55,346 bases of DNA from Alkalinema sp. CACIAM 70d. Its GTDB lineage: Bacteria > Cyanobacteriota > Cyanobacteriia > Leptolyngbyales > Leptolyngbyaceae. A model generated the notes under the pieces. It was given only the letters and a program-made list of their open reading frames with translations. It did not search any database and had not been told where the DNA came from. The stretch covers positions 1 to 55,346 of the forward strand of contig MUGG01000129.1 of assembly GCA_002148405.1 (NCBI GenBank). The letters are read 5' to 3'. Of the stretch, positions 18,922 through 28,122 are shown piece after piece (positions within the stretch are counted from its first letter, which is position 1; each line of letters begins with the position of its first letter). A program made the position numbers and the translations under genes.

Positions 18922-21900
18922 ATGACGCTTCAAACAATTACCGCTGCTCTGCAAAGTGCTCTACAAAGTGGACAAATTATCTTAGGTGACAGTGCGATCG
19001 GTGGATTTGATCTGACTGGTATCCTCAGTATTCTTAATAGCTCTCAACTGATGCTTACAGAGGCAACTCTGACAAGCTTGGATAATACAGTAATGCTCTC
19101 CGGAAAGGCGCGGATCTTGGGAACAGATCCCGTTGGAGTCAATTTAATCTTTACGGCGAATGGAGAGGCGGTTGACCTTTCTGTGATGACGATCGTGCCC
19201 GTCGGGTCTATTCCAGGTGCGCCTTGGTTGCCGATCGCGAATTTGCAGATGGCACTGACGGTTTCGGGAGGTCAAGTAACAGGGACGCTCCAAGGTTCCC
19301 TCTTGCCGAAGACGGGTGAAGCCATTGCGATCGTATTGTCCCTAGACGTGGGTGAAACGATCACTTGGCGTTCCGAGTTACAGTCGTTGTCCCTCGCAAC
19401 AGTGGCCGATTTGTTTTTAAATACAAATCAGGGGCCTCAGGATCTACCTAACTTTGTTTTCTCAACCTTGGCGTTGACCGTTGCGCCCAGTTCCGGTGAG
19501 TTTGCCTTAAATGCACAGGTGGACAGCGAATGGGCCTTTGCCAATCAAGGGCTGAACGTGCAGGTAGACCTCAGTGTAAGCCGCTTGGCTAGCCAGGTGA
19601 ATGCAGCCCTTGCCGTTCGAGGTGCTGGGCCATTGACGATCGCCCCGGATCTCTCCCTACAAAACCTGAATTTTGCCTTTAGCCTGGAGGCGGGTGAGTG
19701 GATGCTGGCGGGGGGTGTGGCTGCGACGGTCTTGGATGAATCGTTGCAACTTTCCGCCAGCTATGCCCAAGTTGCCGATCGCCGCTTGTTGATGGTGGCA
19801 CTTGCGATCGACGGTTCCTTGGAGTTAATCAATCTCCCCGATGTAGGAACTTTTGGAATTTCGAGTCTAGCCATGACCCTGGCCCAGTCCACCACCGGAG
19901 AACCCACTGACTGGTCACTGGCGGCGGCAGGCCAGTTACAACTGGAAAATGTGTTGAATGTGCAGGGACTGCTCACCCTCAGCCGGGAAGCCACAACCAC
20001 TCGCCTAGTCTTTATACCCAATACCGCAGCGGTGGTGATTCCCCTGCCACCGGATCAGGACAGTTCCCTTCAGTTACGGTTTGGGGCCATCGAAATTGCT
20101 CGCCAAGCGCTGACAGGACAACCTCGACGATCGGCTTGGGTGTTTGAAGCAGCGGTTGATCTGGCCTTTTCCGGGTGGCATCCTTCTGTTTACCGGGTTT
20201 TACCGCCTCAAATTCAAGGCCAGTTCCGGGCCGATCGCGATCGGGTGATCATCAGTGTCGATCGGGTGGTCAATGCTGCGGAATTTGATATTCCCGACAT
20301 TGAGATTAACGATCTCACCATTCCCCTGGGCACGATGCGAGTTGATGTGGTGAACTTAGCCATTCGTGTTGATACTAATGTTGAACTCTCTGCGGACATA
20401 GCATTGGGTTTGCCATCAGATCTGAACAACCTATTTGGAGTCGATAGCAATGGCAATCCTAACTTAGAGTTTTTCAATACCTTCGATCCCAGCAATCCTG
20501 AAGAAACCACCGTTAACTTACGACTAGCGATCGGCACGGCGGGCATTAGCATCACACCTGTAACTTCACCCATCCGAGCGGTACGGATTGAGGAAGACAA
20601 TGGAATTGCATCCTGGCATGTTGATTTGGGCCGTTTTGGGGAAGTCCGCTTGCAGGTACCTGTCTTTAGCTATGACACCGCACAATCGAGTTTCATGGCG
20701 AGTGGTGGCTTTGAAGTAATTCGCCCTCTCAGCTTACCTTTAACCCCCTTCAAACGGTTATTGGAAGCTGTGGGAATGGGAGCCGTAGCCGCTACCATTC
20801 CCGATGGCCTACCGTTCCAGGATATTCAAATTCTCGATGACAATGACAACTTCCGATCGCAGGAACTGCGGCAGCTATTGGCCACGATCGGGGATGTCCC
20901 CACCGAAATCACCGATGCGCTGGACTTGATCGGCGATCGGGTCAACCAACTGCCCAACCAGTTCCGAAACTATCTCAACGTTGAAATTCCCGATAGCTTT
21001 GCCTTTGAAATTTCGGTTAATCCCAGTGGTACTGCTAAGGTTAATGCCCGTGTCAACGAAGGGGATGATCCAATCCGACTGCTTTACCCATCGTTCCAAA
21101 TTAATCCGCTGTTACCGATTCCCGTTCCTGTCTTAAATGGGATTGAATTACGCAGCCTTTCCTTTGGGGAACTTTCCGGTGGTAGTTTGTTCTTGTTGGA
21201 AGTGAATGCTAATCTCGATCAATTTGATTTGATTACCCTAGCAGCATCACTGGCGTTACCCAATGATGATGCAATTCCCTTACCCAATACTCGCGATTTG
21301 CAGCGTCGTTTGGTCTTGCGTAACTTGTTCATGATCATTGTCTATCAAACGGTCATTCCCATTCCCATTCCTCTGTTCTATGACGAGGTAGGGATTGAAT
21401 ACCTAGGACTAGAAGGACTAACGCTGCAAACCCATGCCCAGTTCCCCATGCCCAGTTTTGATCTGGGTGAAATCAGTCGAATTCTGGCAGATCTACGACG
21501 CTTCTTTAGCGATCGAGACTTTCTGCTTAATCCCAATACACCTCCGGATAATGTCAATCTGCGCTTCTCGTTGGATAGCAATTACCTGCGTTTGCCGGAA
21601 TACCTGGGTAGCCAAATGCTGGGGCCGGGAGTAGATGGCCCAGATATTGATCTCTATGCTAATTTGGCCCATTTGCTGAATGGCTTGAAAACCCTATCGG
21701 TCAACGAACTGATTCAAGCGCTGCCCCTGGAATATCGCGTGGGGGGTGTGGATGTTTCCTTTGTCAGTCTGCGCAGTCAGTTGGGTTGGCTAGTCACAAC
21801 GCCTGGAGAATTCCAACAACTGATTGCCCGTGCGGATAGCCGCGATCGCATCTTCCGCCAACTGCAACTGACGGATGAATCCCAGGCCCAAGGTTTACTC

Positions 21901-24420
21901 TCCATTTTGCCTCCAGTTTCAGCAGCAGCGCCCACTTCAGAAGAAGGCTTAGTCACGTTCCTGAAAGGGACTTGGAATGTGGCGAATGTGGCGGAACTGC
22001 AAGCGACCTTTGGTTTGGTGGCGTCCGGCAGTCAGGGCTTCCGTACAGGGTTCCGAATTGCTGGAGAAATCGATCGCTTCCTAGATTTGGAAGTGGCGGG
22101 TCGGGTTGCCATCAATACCCCAGTGGCAGGAGCAGCGGCTCTGCCCTCGACGGAAGAACTGCGCTTTGGGCTGGCCTACGATGGTCAGGATGATTGGGTG
22201 CAGTTGGGCAATCCGGCAGGGTTGAACTTTGATGGCCCGATCACGATCGAAGCTTGGGTACGTCCAGCAGTGGTGAATGATCTGCGCAACATCATCGCCC
22301 ACGGCCATCGAGTCTCGCCCAACGCAGAAGTTTTCCTGCGTGTGAACAATGGTCGTTACGAAGTGGGTTCCTGGGATGGCCGCAACTATCTCACCTCTGC
22401 ACCGATTCCCCCTGAAGACTTGGGCGCTTGGGTACATTTGGCCGGGGTCTATGATGGCCAAAACTGGCGACTGTATCGCAATGGCGTGCAAATTAGTCAG
22501 ACCCAAGGCGATCGAGGTGCGATGGCCATTCCGGATGCCGACTGGGCGATCGGGGCACGGGGCACTGGAACAGAACGCTTTTTCCAAGGCCAAATTGATG
22601 AAGTTCGTATCTGGAAACGGGCTAGGACTGCGGTGGAAATTCAGGCCGATCGCAACCGTTCTCTCAGCGGACGGGAAGCCGGATTGGTCGGTTACTGGAA
22701 CTTTGATGAAGGAACCGGGGCGATCGCCCGTGATCGTAGCCCCAACGGCCATAACGGCACGGTGAATGGTGCCCAATGGTTAGCTACGGGTGCACCGCTG
22801 GTGTTCGCCAATCCTGAGGCTCCGGTCAGTAACCGTGCCTTCCAACTGGCGGGTCACAGTCACCTATCTATTCTGAATCACCGCATCTTTACCGGCGATG
22901 TTCAGGTGGTGGATACCAACTTCTGGTTGCGGGGTGATCTCAACCTATTCCCTGCGACTTCTCCCTTGCAGGCCAATGGTCGGCTGTCGGGGGTACTCAA
23001 TGGCTCAGAACTCAACCTCAGCGGCAATGTAACCACTTCTCTGGCAGGGCTGACACTGGCCGATGCCCGTGGCTTAATTACGAATAATCAGGTCTTTTTG
23101 CAGGGGACTTGGTTGGGTGTGACCACAACGTTTGCGGTAACGGTAGAGAACAGCGACTTTGCGGTGACGGGAGCCGTGAATGTTAACATCCCGTTGAACC
23201 TGAATATTGGCCCGATTAACGATCCCGTTATGGGTGTCCGTTTGGTAGACGGAATTAACCTTAATACCCGTTTCAATGCTGGGATTACGGTAGGCATTAC
23301 CTCGGCGGGCTTCTCGGCACAGGTGGGTGGAACCTTCCAATGGAACAACCGCACCTGGCAACTGCCTGGATTTACGGCGAATGTCGCCTTCCAAACGATC
23401 GAAGACTTAGCTCGGCACATCGCTGCCCAAATTCAAGCCCAAGCGGCGGCTATTTTCCGGGAGTTGCTGAGCGATGCTACGGCATGGCTACGGGCGGTAC
23501 GCGAGGGAGTGATTCAATTTGCTGGGGATGTAGCCACAGTGCTGCGAGATGGCTATCGACTTGCGGCTCAGGCGGCGGCCCAAGCCCTGCAAACGGCGGG
23601 TTACACGTTGCAACAGGTCGGCCAAGCCCTGCAAGGAGCCTATCGACAAACCGCAGCGCAAGCCGCGCAGATTTTGCAAAATATCCGCTACGGGGCACAG
23701 GAGATTGGCACGGTCTTGCAAGAGGTCTATCGGCAAACAGCACAACAAACGGCGCAAGTTCTGCGGGATTTACGAACCAATCTTCAGGATGTGGGTCGGG
23801 TGCTTCAGCGAGTGTATAACCAAACCGCACAACAAGCAGCGCAAATTCTCCGCAGTTTAGGGTATGCCATCTTGGATGTTGGCACTGTGTTGCGAGATGT
23901 CTATCGCCAAACCGCCCAGCAGGCTGCCCAAGTCTTCCGCAATATCGACACCCGTGCTGAAGAGGTGGGACGGGTTTTGCAATCGACCTATAGTCAGAGC
24001 AGTAATGCTACGGCGAGTATCCTCCGATCGATCGGCTATGGGGTTCAAGATATCGGGCGCACGCTACAAAGTGTCTACAGCCTGAGTGCAACTTCTACAG
24101 CCCAAGTGCTGCGGGCGGTTGGCTATTCTGTCCAGGAAGTGGGCCAGGTGCTCCAAGGCGTCTATCGGCAAAGTGCAGAGGTGGCTGCCAGAACGTTGCA
24201 ATCGATCGGCTACGGTGCAGAGGAGGTTGGTCGTGTGCTCCAGAGCGTCTATCGGCAAAGTGCCCAGGATGCTGCGCGTTTGCTGGAACGGATTGGCTTC
24301 TCCCGAGGAGACATTGAGCGGGTCTTGCGGAATGTCTTCAATCAAAGTGCATCAGCGATTCGTGATTTCTTTGGGGATGTGGGCGATACGATCGGGGATG
24401 TGTTTCGCCGGATTTTCTAA
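18922..24420 (+). CDS. Giant LamG protein with C-terminal 29-residue helical repeats
   Basis: 1832 residues; I cannot assign the overall family. Residues 1 to about 1070 are a long beta-rich region with many L-x-L-x-A and G-x-W alternations and no signal peptide or membrane helix. About 1080-1290 is a LamG/concanavalin-like jelly roll (TIEAWVRP, WVHLAGVYDG, GQIDEVRIWKRART, GLVGYWNFDEGTG). A second beta-rich block follows. Residues 1537-1826 are about ten tandem 29-residue units with the consensus VGxVLQxVYRQTAQQAAQxL...GY, the last degenerate. 29 residues equals almost exactly eight helical turns, so a continuous amphipathic helix is likely. The ATG at 18922 follows AAGGACAACAGC. The protein may be a self-assembling surface or intracellular scaffold; this is inference only. 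Confidence 0.8.
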   Translation: MTLQTITAALQSALQSGQIILGDSAIGGFDLTGILSILNSSQLMLTEATLTSLDNTVMLSGKARILGTDPVGVNLIFTANGEAVDLSVMTIVPVGSIPGAPWLPIANLQMALTVSGGQVTGTLQGSLLPKTGEAIAIVLSLDVGETITWRSELQSLSLATVADLFLNTNQGPQDLPNFVFSTLALTVAPSSGEFALNAQVDSEWAFANQGLNVQVDLSVSRLASQVNAALAVRGAGPLTIAPDLSLQNLNFAFSLEAGEWMLAGGVAATVLDESLQLSASYAQVADRRLLMVALAIDGSLELINLPDVGTFGISSLAMTLAQSTTGEPTDWSLAAAGQLQLENVLNVQGLLTLSREATTTRLVFIPNTAAVVIPLPPDQDSSLQLRFGAIEIARQALTGQPRRSAWVFEAAVDLAFSGWHPSVYRVLPPQIQGQFRADRDRVIISVDRVVNAAEFDIPDIEINDLTIPLGTMRVDVVNLAIRVDTNVELSADIALGLPSDLNNLFGVDSNGNPNLEFFNTFDPSNPEETTVNLRLAIGTAGISITPVTSPIRAVRIEEDNGIASWHVDLGRFGEVRLQVPVFSYDTAQSSFMASGGFEVIRPLSLPLTPFKRLLEAVGMGAVAATIPDGLPFQDIQILDDNDNFRSQELRQLLATIGDVPTEITDALDLIGDRVNQLPNQFRNYLNVEIPDSFAFEISVNPSGTAKVNARVNEGDDPIRLLYPSFQINPLLPIPVPVLNGIELRSLSFGELSGGSLFLLEVNANLDQFDLITLAASLALPNDDAIPLPNTRDLQRRLVLRNLFMIIVYQTVIPIPIPLFYDEVGIEYLGLEGLTLQTHAQFPMPSFDLGEISRILADLRRFFSDRDFLLNPNTPPDNVNLRFSLDSNYLRLPEYLGSQMLGPGVDGPDIDLYANLAHLLNGLKTLSVNELIQALPLEYRVGGVDVSFVSLRSQLGWLVTTPGEFQQLIARADSRDRIFRQLQLTDESQAQGLLSILPPVSAAAPTSEEGLVTFLKGTWNVANVAELQATFGLVASGSQGFRTGFRIAGEIDRFLDLEVAGRVAINTPVAGAAALPSTEELRFGLAYDGQDDWVQLGNPAGLNFDGPITIEAWVRPAVVNDLRNIIAHGHRVSPNAEVFLRVNNGRYEVGSWDGRNYLTSAPIPPEDLGAWVHLAGVYDGQNWRLYRNGVQISQTQGDRGAMAIPDADWAIGARGTGTERFFQGQIDEVRIWKRARTAVEIQADRNRSLSGREAGLVGYWNFDEGTGAIARDRSPNGHNGTVNGAQWLATGAPLVFANPEAPVSNRAFQLAGHSHLSILNHRIFTGDVQVVDTNFWLRGDLNLFPATSPLQANGRLSGVLNGSELNLSGNVTTSLAGLTLADARGLITNNQVFLQGTWLGVTTTFAVTVENSDFAVTGAVNVNIPLNLNIGPINDPVMGVRLVDGINLNTRFNAGITVGITSAGFSAQVGGTFQWNNRTWQLPGFTANVAFQTIEDLARHIAAQIQAQAAAIFRELLSDATAWLRAVREGVIQFAGDVATVLRDGYRLAAQAAAQALQTAGYTLQQVGQALQGAYRQTAAQAAQILQNIRYGAQEIGTVLQEVYRQTAQQTAQVLRDLRTNLQDVGRVLQRVYNQTAQQAAQILRSLGYAILDVGTVLRDVYRQTAQQAAQVFRNIDTRAEEVGRVLQSTYSQSSNATASILRSIGYGVQDIGRTLQSVYSLSATSTAQVLRAVGYSVQEVGQVLQGVYRQSAEVAARTLQSIGYGAEEVGRVLQSVYRQSAQDAARLLERIGFSRGDIERVLRNVFNQSASAIRDFFGDVGDTIGDVFRRIF
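23530..24399 (+). repeat. 87-bp tandem coding repeats (about 10 units)
   Basis: Ten consecutive 29-codon units at the 3' end of the giant LamG gene, starting with VATVLRDGY and ending with the degenerate IERVLRNVF unit. No insertion or deletion breaks the 29-residue register, but the DNA has diverged, so the expansion is old and the period is under selection. Confidence 0.88.
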
Positions 24421-24488
24421 GACGATTTTCGCTCGGAGATCAGAAGCATCTGGTAATTGCTCCCACTGAAGCGCATGATCGGTCAACC

Positions 24489-24516
24489 AGGCTCGCGATC
24501 GCGGGTCTGTTTTTTT
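24489..24516 (+). terminator. Intrinsic terminator of the giant LamG gene
   Basis: AGGCTCGCG (24489-24497) pairs with CGCGGGTCT (24500-24508) through two G-U wobbles, with the tip opening around GATC, followed by G and seven T. It lies about 70 nt after the stop codon. Confidence 0.65.
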
Positions 24517-24534
24517 AATGGGGCAGCAAGATGC

Positions 24535-24563
24535 AATAAAAAAGGTCTGGATACACCAGACCT
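24535..24563 (-). terminator. Intrinsic terminator of petCA
   Basis: On the minus strand a perfect 8-bp stem AGGTCTGG / CCAGACCT with a 5-nt loop is followed by a T-run (TTTTTTATT). It lies about 115 nt downstream of the petA stop. Confidence 0.85.
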
Positions 24564-24676
24564 CGACTATCGCAACATTTAGAGTAATTTCAACCAAAAC
24601 AGTGTCAATGAAAGATGGGAAGTTGATTAAACCCTATATCCCCATTGACCTGAGATATGCAGTCATGAGACAAGCC

Positions 24677-25651
24677 TTAGAAGTTCATTTCGGCAGCTTG
24701 AACACGCTCGACCTGTTTCTTCTTCAGCACCAGCAGAATTTGCGCTAAGGTTACGATCGCGAAGAACGCCACTAGACCCAGAATTCGGTTGGGATCTTGC
24801 AGCACAATTTCCACATCCGCTTGACCAAACCCACCTACGTTGGGGTTGGTTGTCAAAGCCGCACCTGCTGCAACTTCATCGCCTTCTGCAACGATGAGCT
24901 CAGGCCCTGGAGGAATGGTTTCTTCCGTTGTGCCTTTCTCGCCTTGGATCGTTACGCTGTAACCGCCATCTTCGGTTTGCGCGATCGCTGCGATCGTGCC
25001 AGCTTGGGACGCCGTGTACACGGTGTTATTGCTCTTTTCCCCGGTGGGATACACCTGACCCCGACCCCGGTTACCACCCACATGGATTTGGTACTTCCCA
25101 AATTCAATGGCGTCATCTTCGTTCGGATCGGGAGCCAAGATCGGGAACTTCAGTTCTTCGTACTGTTCTCCAGGCAGAGGCCCCACAACCAGGATGTTGG
25201 GCTTATCTTCGCTGTAGGGTTGAATGAACATGGAGTTCACTTCTTCCCGTTGTTCATCGGTCAAGCGATCTTCGGGAGCCAGGGTAAAGCCTTTCGGCAA
25301 CACCACCACCGCACCCACATTCAGCCCCGTCTTGCTACCGTCCCCAGCAACCTGTTGGATGCTCTTATCGTAGGGAACCTTCACCACGGCTTCAAACACC
25401 GTATCCGGTAGCACGGATTGAGGCACTTCAACCTCGGTCGGCTTCTTCGCCAAGTGGCAGTTTGCACAGGCCAGACGCCCCGTTGCTTCCCGAGGATTTT
25501 CGTACTGCTGCTGTGCAAAGATCGGATAGGCAGAGGCAGGCTGGGACAGGGAAAGGCTTGCGCTCAAAAAGACGCAAACGATCGCCACTGCCAGGACTGC
25601 TCTGCGGAGAATGGCTTTCAGCCAGTTTGCAGAAACATTAACCGTTTTCAT
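24677..25651 (-). CDS. petA: Apocytochrome f (PetA)
   Basis: Large c-type cytochrome subunit of the cytochrome b6f complex, passing electrons from the Rieske centre to plastocyanin or cytochrome c6 in the thylakoid lumen. The 324-residue precursor has a signal peptide cleaved after ASA-41, so the mature chain begins YPIFAQQQY, with Tyr 42 as the expected axial haem ligand. The haem attachment motif CANCH is at 62-66. A single C-terminal membrane helix (IVTLAQILLVL) ends in a short charged stromal tail. Length and features are standard. The ATG at 25651 is 63 nt downstream of petC, and the two genes share a terminator at 24.5 kb, so they form the usual petCA operon. Confidence 0.98.
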   Translation of the reverse strand: MKTVNVSANWLKAILRRAVLAVAIVCVFLSASLSLSQPASAYPIFAQQQYENPREATGRLACANCHLAKKPTEVEVPQSVLPDTVFEAVVKVPYDKSIQQVAGDGSKTGLNVGAVVVLPKGFTLAPEDRLTDEQREEVNSMFIQPYSEDKPNILVVGPLPGEQYEELKFPILAPDPNEDDAIEFGKYQIHVGGNRGRGQVYPTGEKSNNTVYTASQAGTIAAIAQTEDGGYSVTIQGEKGTTEETIPPGPELIVAEGDEVAAGAALTTNPNVGGFGQADVEIVLQDPNRILGLVAFFAIVTLAQILLVLKKKQVERVQAAEMNF

Positions 25652-25714
25652 GAATACCCAGTCAACGCAACAATAAAACGCAATAACAAAAGATGATGGG
25701 AAATCGCTTAAACC

Positions 25715-26254
25715 CTAGGCCCACCAAGGATCTTCCCCAGTTCGGAAATCTTCTTCCGTCCATTGGGTGAAGTTGATGCGATCGTTCTCGATGGTGGCAT
25801 GGGCCAGCGCCAACGATTGGGGTGCAGGCCCCCGAACAACCTTACCCGTTGCGTCGTACTGAGAGCCGTGGCAGGGGCACATGAATTTATTTTCGCTAGC
25901 ATTCCAGGGCACGACACAACCCAAGTGTGTGCAGACAGCATTAATCCCGTAGCTTGCGATCGTGCCATCATCTTGCACCACCACGTAGGTCGGATCACCC
26001 TTCAAGCCCTGAGCCAGAGAGCGATCACCCGGCAGGTGGGTTGTGAGATACTCGCTGACAACGATATCGTTACCCAATGCATCCTTAGCAGTAGCACCAC
26101 CACCACTACCCCCAGCCGAGGGTGGGATGAAATAGTTCACCACAGGATACAGCGCACCCAGCGCAACTCCGGTCACAGTACCGAAGGTGAGTAGGTTCAT
26201 GAATTGGCGACGACCCATGCTGGGAACGTCTGCGGAACTGGAAACTTGAGCCAT
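25715..26254 (-). CDS. petC: Rieske iron-sulfur subunit of cytochrome b6f (PetC)
   Basis: [2Fe-2S] subunit that oxidises plastoquinol in the b6f complex. Numbered from the ATG at 26254 (179 aa, the usual length), there is a twin-Arg-like RRQF (15-18) before the membrane helix (about 20-43), a Gly-rich hinge (48-53), and the cluster ligands CTHLGC (108-113) and CPCHG (126-130). The frame continues upstream to 26311, but MAQVSSS is the conserved N-terminus. It is first in petCA and divergent from the DUF3067 gene. Confidence 0.97.
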   Translation of the reverse strand: MAQVSSSADVPSMGRRQFMNLLTFGTVTGVALGALYPVVNYFIPPSAGGSGGGATAKDALGNDIVVSEYLTTHLPGDRSLAQGLKGDPTYVVVQDDGTIASYGINAVCTHLGCVVPWNASENKFMCPCHGSQYDATGKVVRGPAPQSLALAHATIENDRINFTQWTEEDFRTGEDPWWA

Positions 26255-26666
26255 GACTACACTAGATGGTTCGGGAGTGACTTCGGACGACAGAAGGCAA
26301 TTAAAGAGCAAAACGAATTCTTAACGCTTTGTCTTAACATCTCTTTACAAAAGAAGAGTATTGATGCTGCGATCGTTGATCCATGCACAACGTTTAGCCA
26401 ACGTTTTACAGTTGATAACACCTCATCAAGCCATTGATAGGCGCAGCATACAGCCTTTCCAACATTGTATTATTACAGACTTTAACGCCGAATTAACATG
26501 GAGCCTGAGATTACTCATCTGGGAGATTCCCGTTCATGAAATTGTTATAAGCGTGCAGGAGGTTAGATTTCTCAGGATACCGACGGACTCTAGGGGAGGT
26601 TGTCTAGGGATACGGGGTGGGAGGGTGGGAGAGTGGTAGGGTAGTGGGAGACGATCGACCTTCGCT
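26255..26666. promoter_or_regulatory. Divergent region between petC and DUF3067 gene
   Basis: About 410 bases. Near petC are two CTTAAC copies 13 nt apart (26320 and 26333) and CTTTACAAAAG; the spacing is not that of a cyanobacterial Pho box. An AACGTT pair flanks TTAGCC-like sequence near 26385. The right end is a G-rich block (26604-26652). Promoters for both genes are expected here but are not assigned. Confidence 0.45.
26604..26652. repeat. G-rich short repeat block (GGGAGGGTGGGA-type)
   Basis: A run of GGG triplets separated by 1-4 bases (GGGGTGGGAGGGTGGGAGAG, then GGTAGGGTAGTGGGAG) directly precedes the DUF3067 start. It reads as a degenerate heptamer repeat of the cyanobacterial STRR kind and could form a G-quadruplex in the non-template strand or mRNA leader. 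Confidence 0.6.
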
Positions 26667-26984
26667 ATGACAGGACAAGACCTTCAAGAAATTCTGATTA
26701 ATAAGTGGGGTTTTTCCTACGATATTCAACTGCGCCAAGTCAAAGGCAAAATTTTTGTCCAAGTCATGTGGAAGTACTTGGAACAGGCATCCTTTGGGGC
26801 GACGGAGGAGGAGTATGTTGCCCACCTCAACTGGGTACTGAGTCACCTAGAAGCATGGGGTGTGGTGGAGCAGGTACTAAATTATGTCGAGAAAACCCGC
26901 GAAAAACCCCGCATTGGCAAAGCTGTCAGTATTCCCGTTGATCTCGGTGATCGGGCCTCGGAATGGCTCCTAGAAGATTTATAA
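26667..26984 (+). CDS. DUF3067 family protein
   Basis: Small soluble protein of 105 residues recognised from the conserved pattern MTGQDLQEILINKWGFSYD, then QLRQVKGKIFVQVMWKYLEQ-like sequence. DUF3067 proteins occur across cyanobacteria and plant plastids; their exact role is not settled to my knowledge. In this window it lies divergently next to petCA, so a link to photosynthetic membrane assembly is an inference from place only. No membrane segment or signal is present. The ATG at 26667 has no strong ribosome site; the G-rich leader just before it may affect initiation. Confidence 0.85.
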   Translation: MTGQDLQEILINKWGFSYDIQLRQVKGKIFVQVMWKYLEQASFGATEEEYVAHLNWVLSHLEAWGVVEQVLNYVEKTREKPRIGKAVSIPVDLGDRASEWLLEDL

Positions 26985-26989
26985 TCCAC

Positions 26990-27037
26990 GCCCCACTCCC
27001 TACTTTCCTACTCCCCACTCCCTACTTCTTTCCCTCT
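26990..27037. repeat. C-rich short tandem repeats (CCCTACT/CCCCACT)
   Basis: Degenerate heptamers of the CCCCACT/CCCTACT type follow the DUF3067 stop codon. They resemble the STRR elements of cyanobacteria and are, in reverse orientation, the counterpart of the G-rich block upstream of the same gene. Confidence 0.7.
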
Positions 27038-27923
27038 ACCGCCCCTTCTTCTCCGTCAACGCATTCAACCCCTCTCCCAGAAACGACAAGCCCACCACCA
27101 TCAACGTCATCGCCAATCCCGGAAACAGGGCTGTCCACCAAATGCCCCCCGTGGCCAGGGCATCCAAAGCTTGCCGCAAATCCTGCCCCCATTCCGGTGT
27201 TTCCTCCGGTAGCCCCAACCCCAAAAAGCCCAAACCGCCCAGGGTCAGAATGGCATCGGCGGCATTCAGGGTGAGAATCACGGGCACACTTTGAATTACA
27301 TTCAGTCCCAGATATTTCGTCAACACACGCCAGGTAGAAGCGCCCATAGCCTGGGCCGCTTCGATGTAAACTTCGGTTTTGACACTGACGGTTTGGTTGC
27401 GTACCACTCGGTAGTACTGGGGAATGTAGGCGATCGCGAGGGCAATGGCCGCGTTCAGCACCCCCCGCCCCACGACAAATGCCAGCGTCACAGATAGCAG
27501 CAACCCTGGCAGGGTGTAGACCGTATCCATGCAAAAGAGCAGCACCCGATCGAACCAGCCGCCCAGGTAACCGCTGACCATGCCTAGGGGCACGCCTAGA
27601 AGCAGGCTAAAGAAAATCGCTAGAACGACCACCTGTAAAGCCGCTTGGGAACCAAACACCGTGCGGGAAAACACGTCATAGCCGAGGCGAGTTGTGCCGA
27701 ACCAATGGTTCCAGGAGGGGGCAGCCTGGGGGGGATTGTCGAGAAATTCTGTGGGATCTTGTAGCAGCCCGATCGCTTGCAATAACGGAGCCAGTATCGC
27801 GATCGTGATAAAAAACAGCGTCATCACAGCCCCAATCTGCATCAGACGCACCGATAAACTATCCGTGCCCGAAGGTTTGAACCACCGAACCACTCTGCTC
27901 GCAACGGAATTGCTAACCACCAT
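27036..27923 (-). CDS. ABC transporter permease, DppC/OppC family
   Basis: Inner-membrane permease of a peptide/nickel-type ABC importer, 295 residues. It has an N-terminal OppC-like helix (about 25-50), a periplasmic segment with WNHWFGTTRLGYDVFSR typical of DppC/OppC, five further membrane helices, and the EAA loop EAAQAMGASTWRVLTKYLG (about 185-205) that contacts the ATPase. The start ATG at 27923 gives MVVSNSVASR. No second permease, ATPase or binding protein is next to it, so partners must be encoded elsewhere, as is common in cyanobacteria. Substrate is not predictable from the permease. Confidence 0.9.
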   Translation of the reverse strand: MVVSNSVASRVVRWFKPSGTDSLSVRLMQIGAVMTLFFITIAILAPLLQAIGLLQDPTEFLDNPPQAAPSWNHWFGTTRLGYDVFSRTVFGSQAALQVVVLAIFFSLLLGVPLGMVSGYLGGWFDRVLLFCMDTVYTLPGLLLSVTLAFVVGRGVLNAAIALAIAYIPQYYRVVRNQTVSVKTEVYIEAAQAMGASTWRVLTKYLGLNVIQSVPVILTLNAADAILTLGGLGFLGLGLPEETPEWGQDLRQALDALATGGIWWTALFPGLAMTLMVVGLSFLGEGLNALTEKKGR

Positions 27924-27995
27924 AGGTCTACCCTGGGTCTATCCCGCAGAACTACAACACTCTGCAATCAAATTAATCTGCAAGAAATCTGCAAT

Positions 27996-28024
27996 GAAAA
28001 AGAGCCACTGAACCAATGACTCTT
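27996..28024 (-). terminator. Probable terminator of the NTRC gene
   Basis: On the minus strand AAGAGTCA / TGGCTCTT (one mismatch) with a 9-nt loop is followed by TTTC within a TTTTT run. It lies about 100 nt after the NTRC stop and before the ABC permease start. Confidence 0.55.
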
Positions 28025-28122
28025 CAAACAATACTCTATGGATTGACCGATGAATGGATTAGGATCGCTCAACTCGCGTCTTTCCTACAGAACGATCGGC
28101 GTAAGACCTAGAGCCGTGAAAA

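Noticed and set aside
23340..24345. Several open frames on both strands across the 29-residue repeat region
   Set aside because: They are shadows caused by the repetitive, codon-biased sequence of the 1832-codon gene.
26320..26350. Possible Pho box (CTTAAC repeats) upstream of petC
   Set aside because: Two CTTAAC copies are 13 nt apart rather than the 11-nt spacing known for cyanobacterial Pho boxes.
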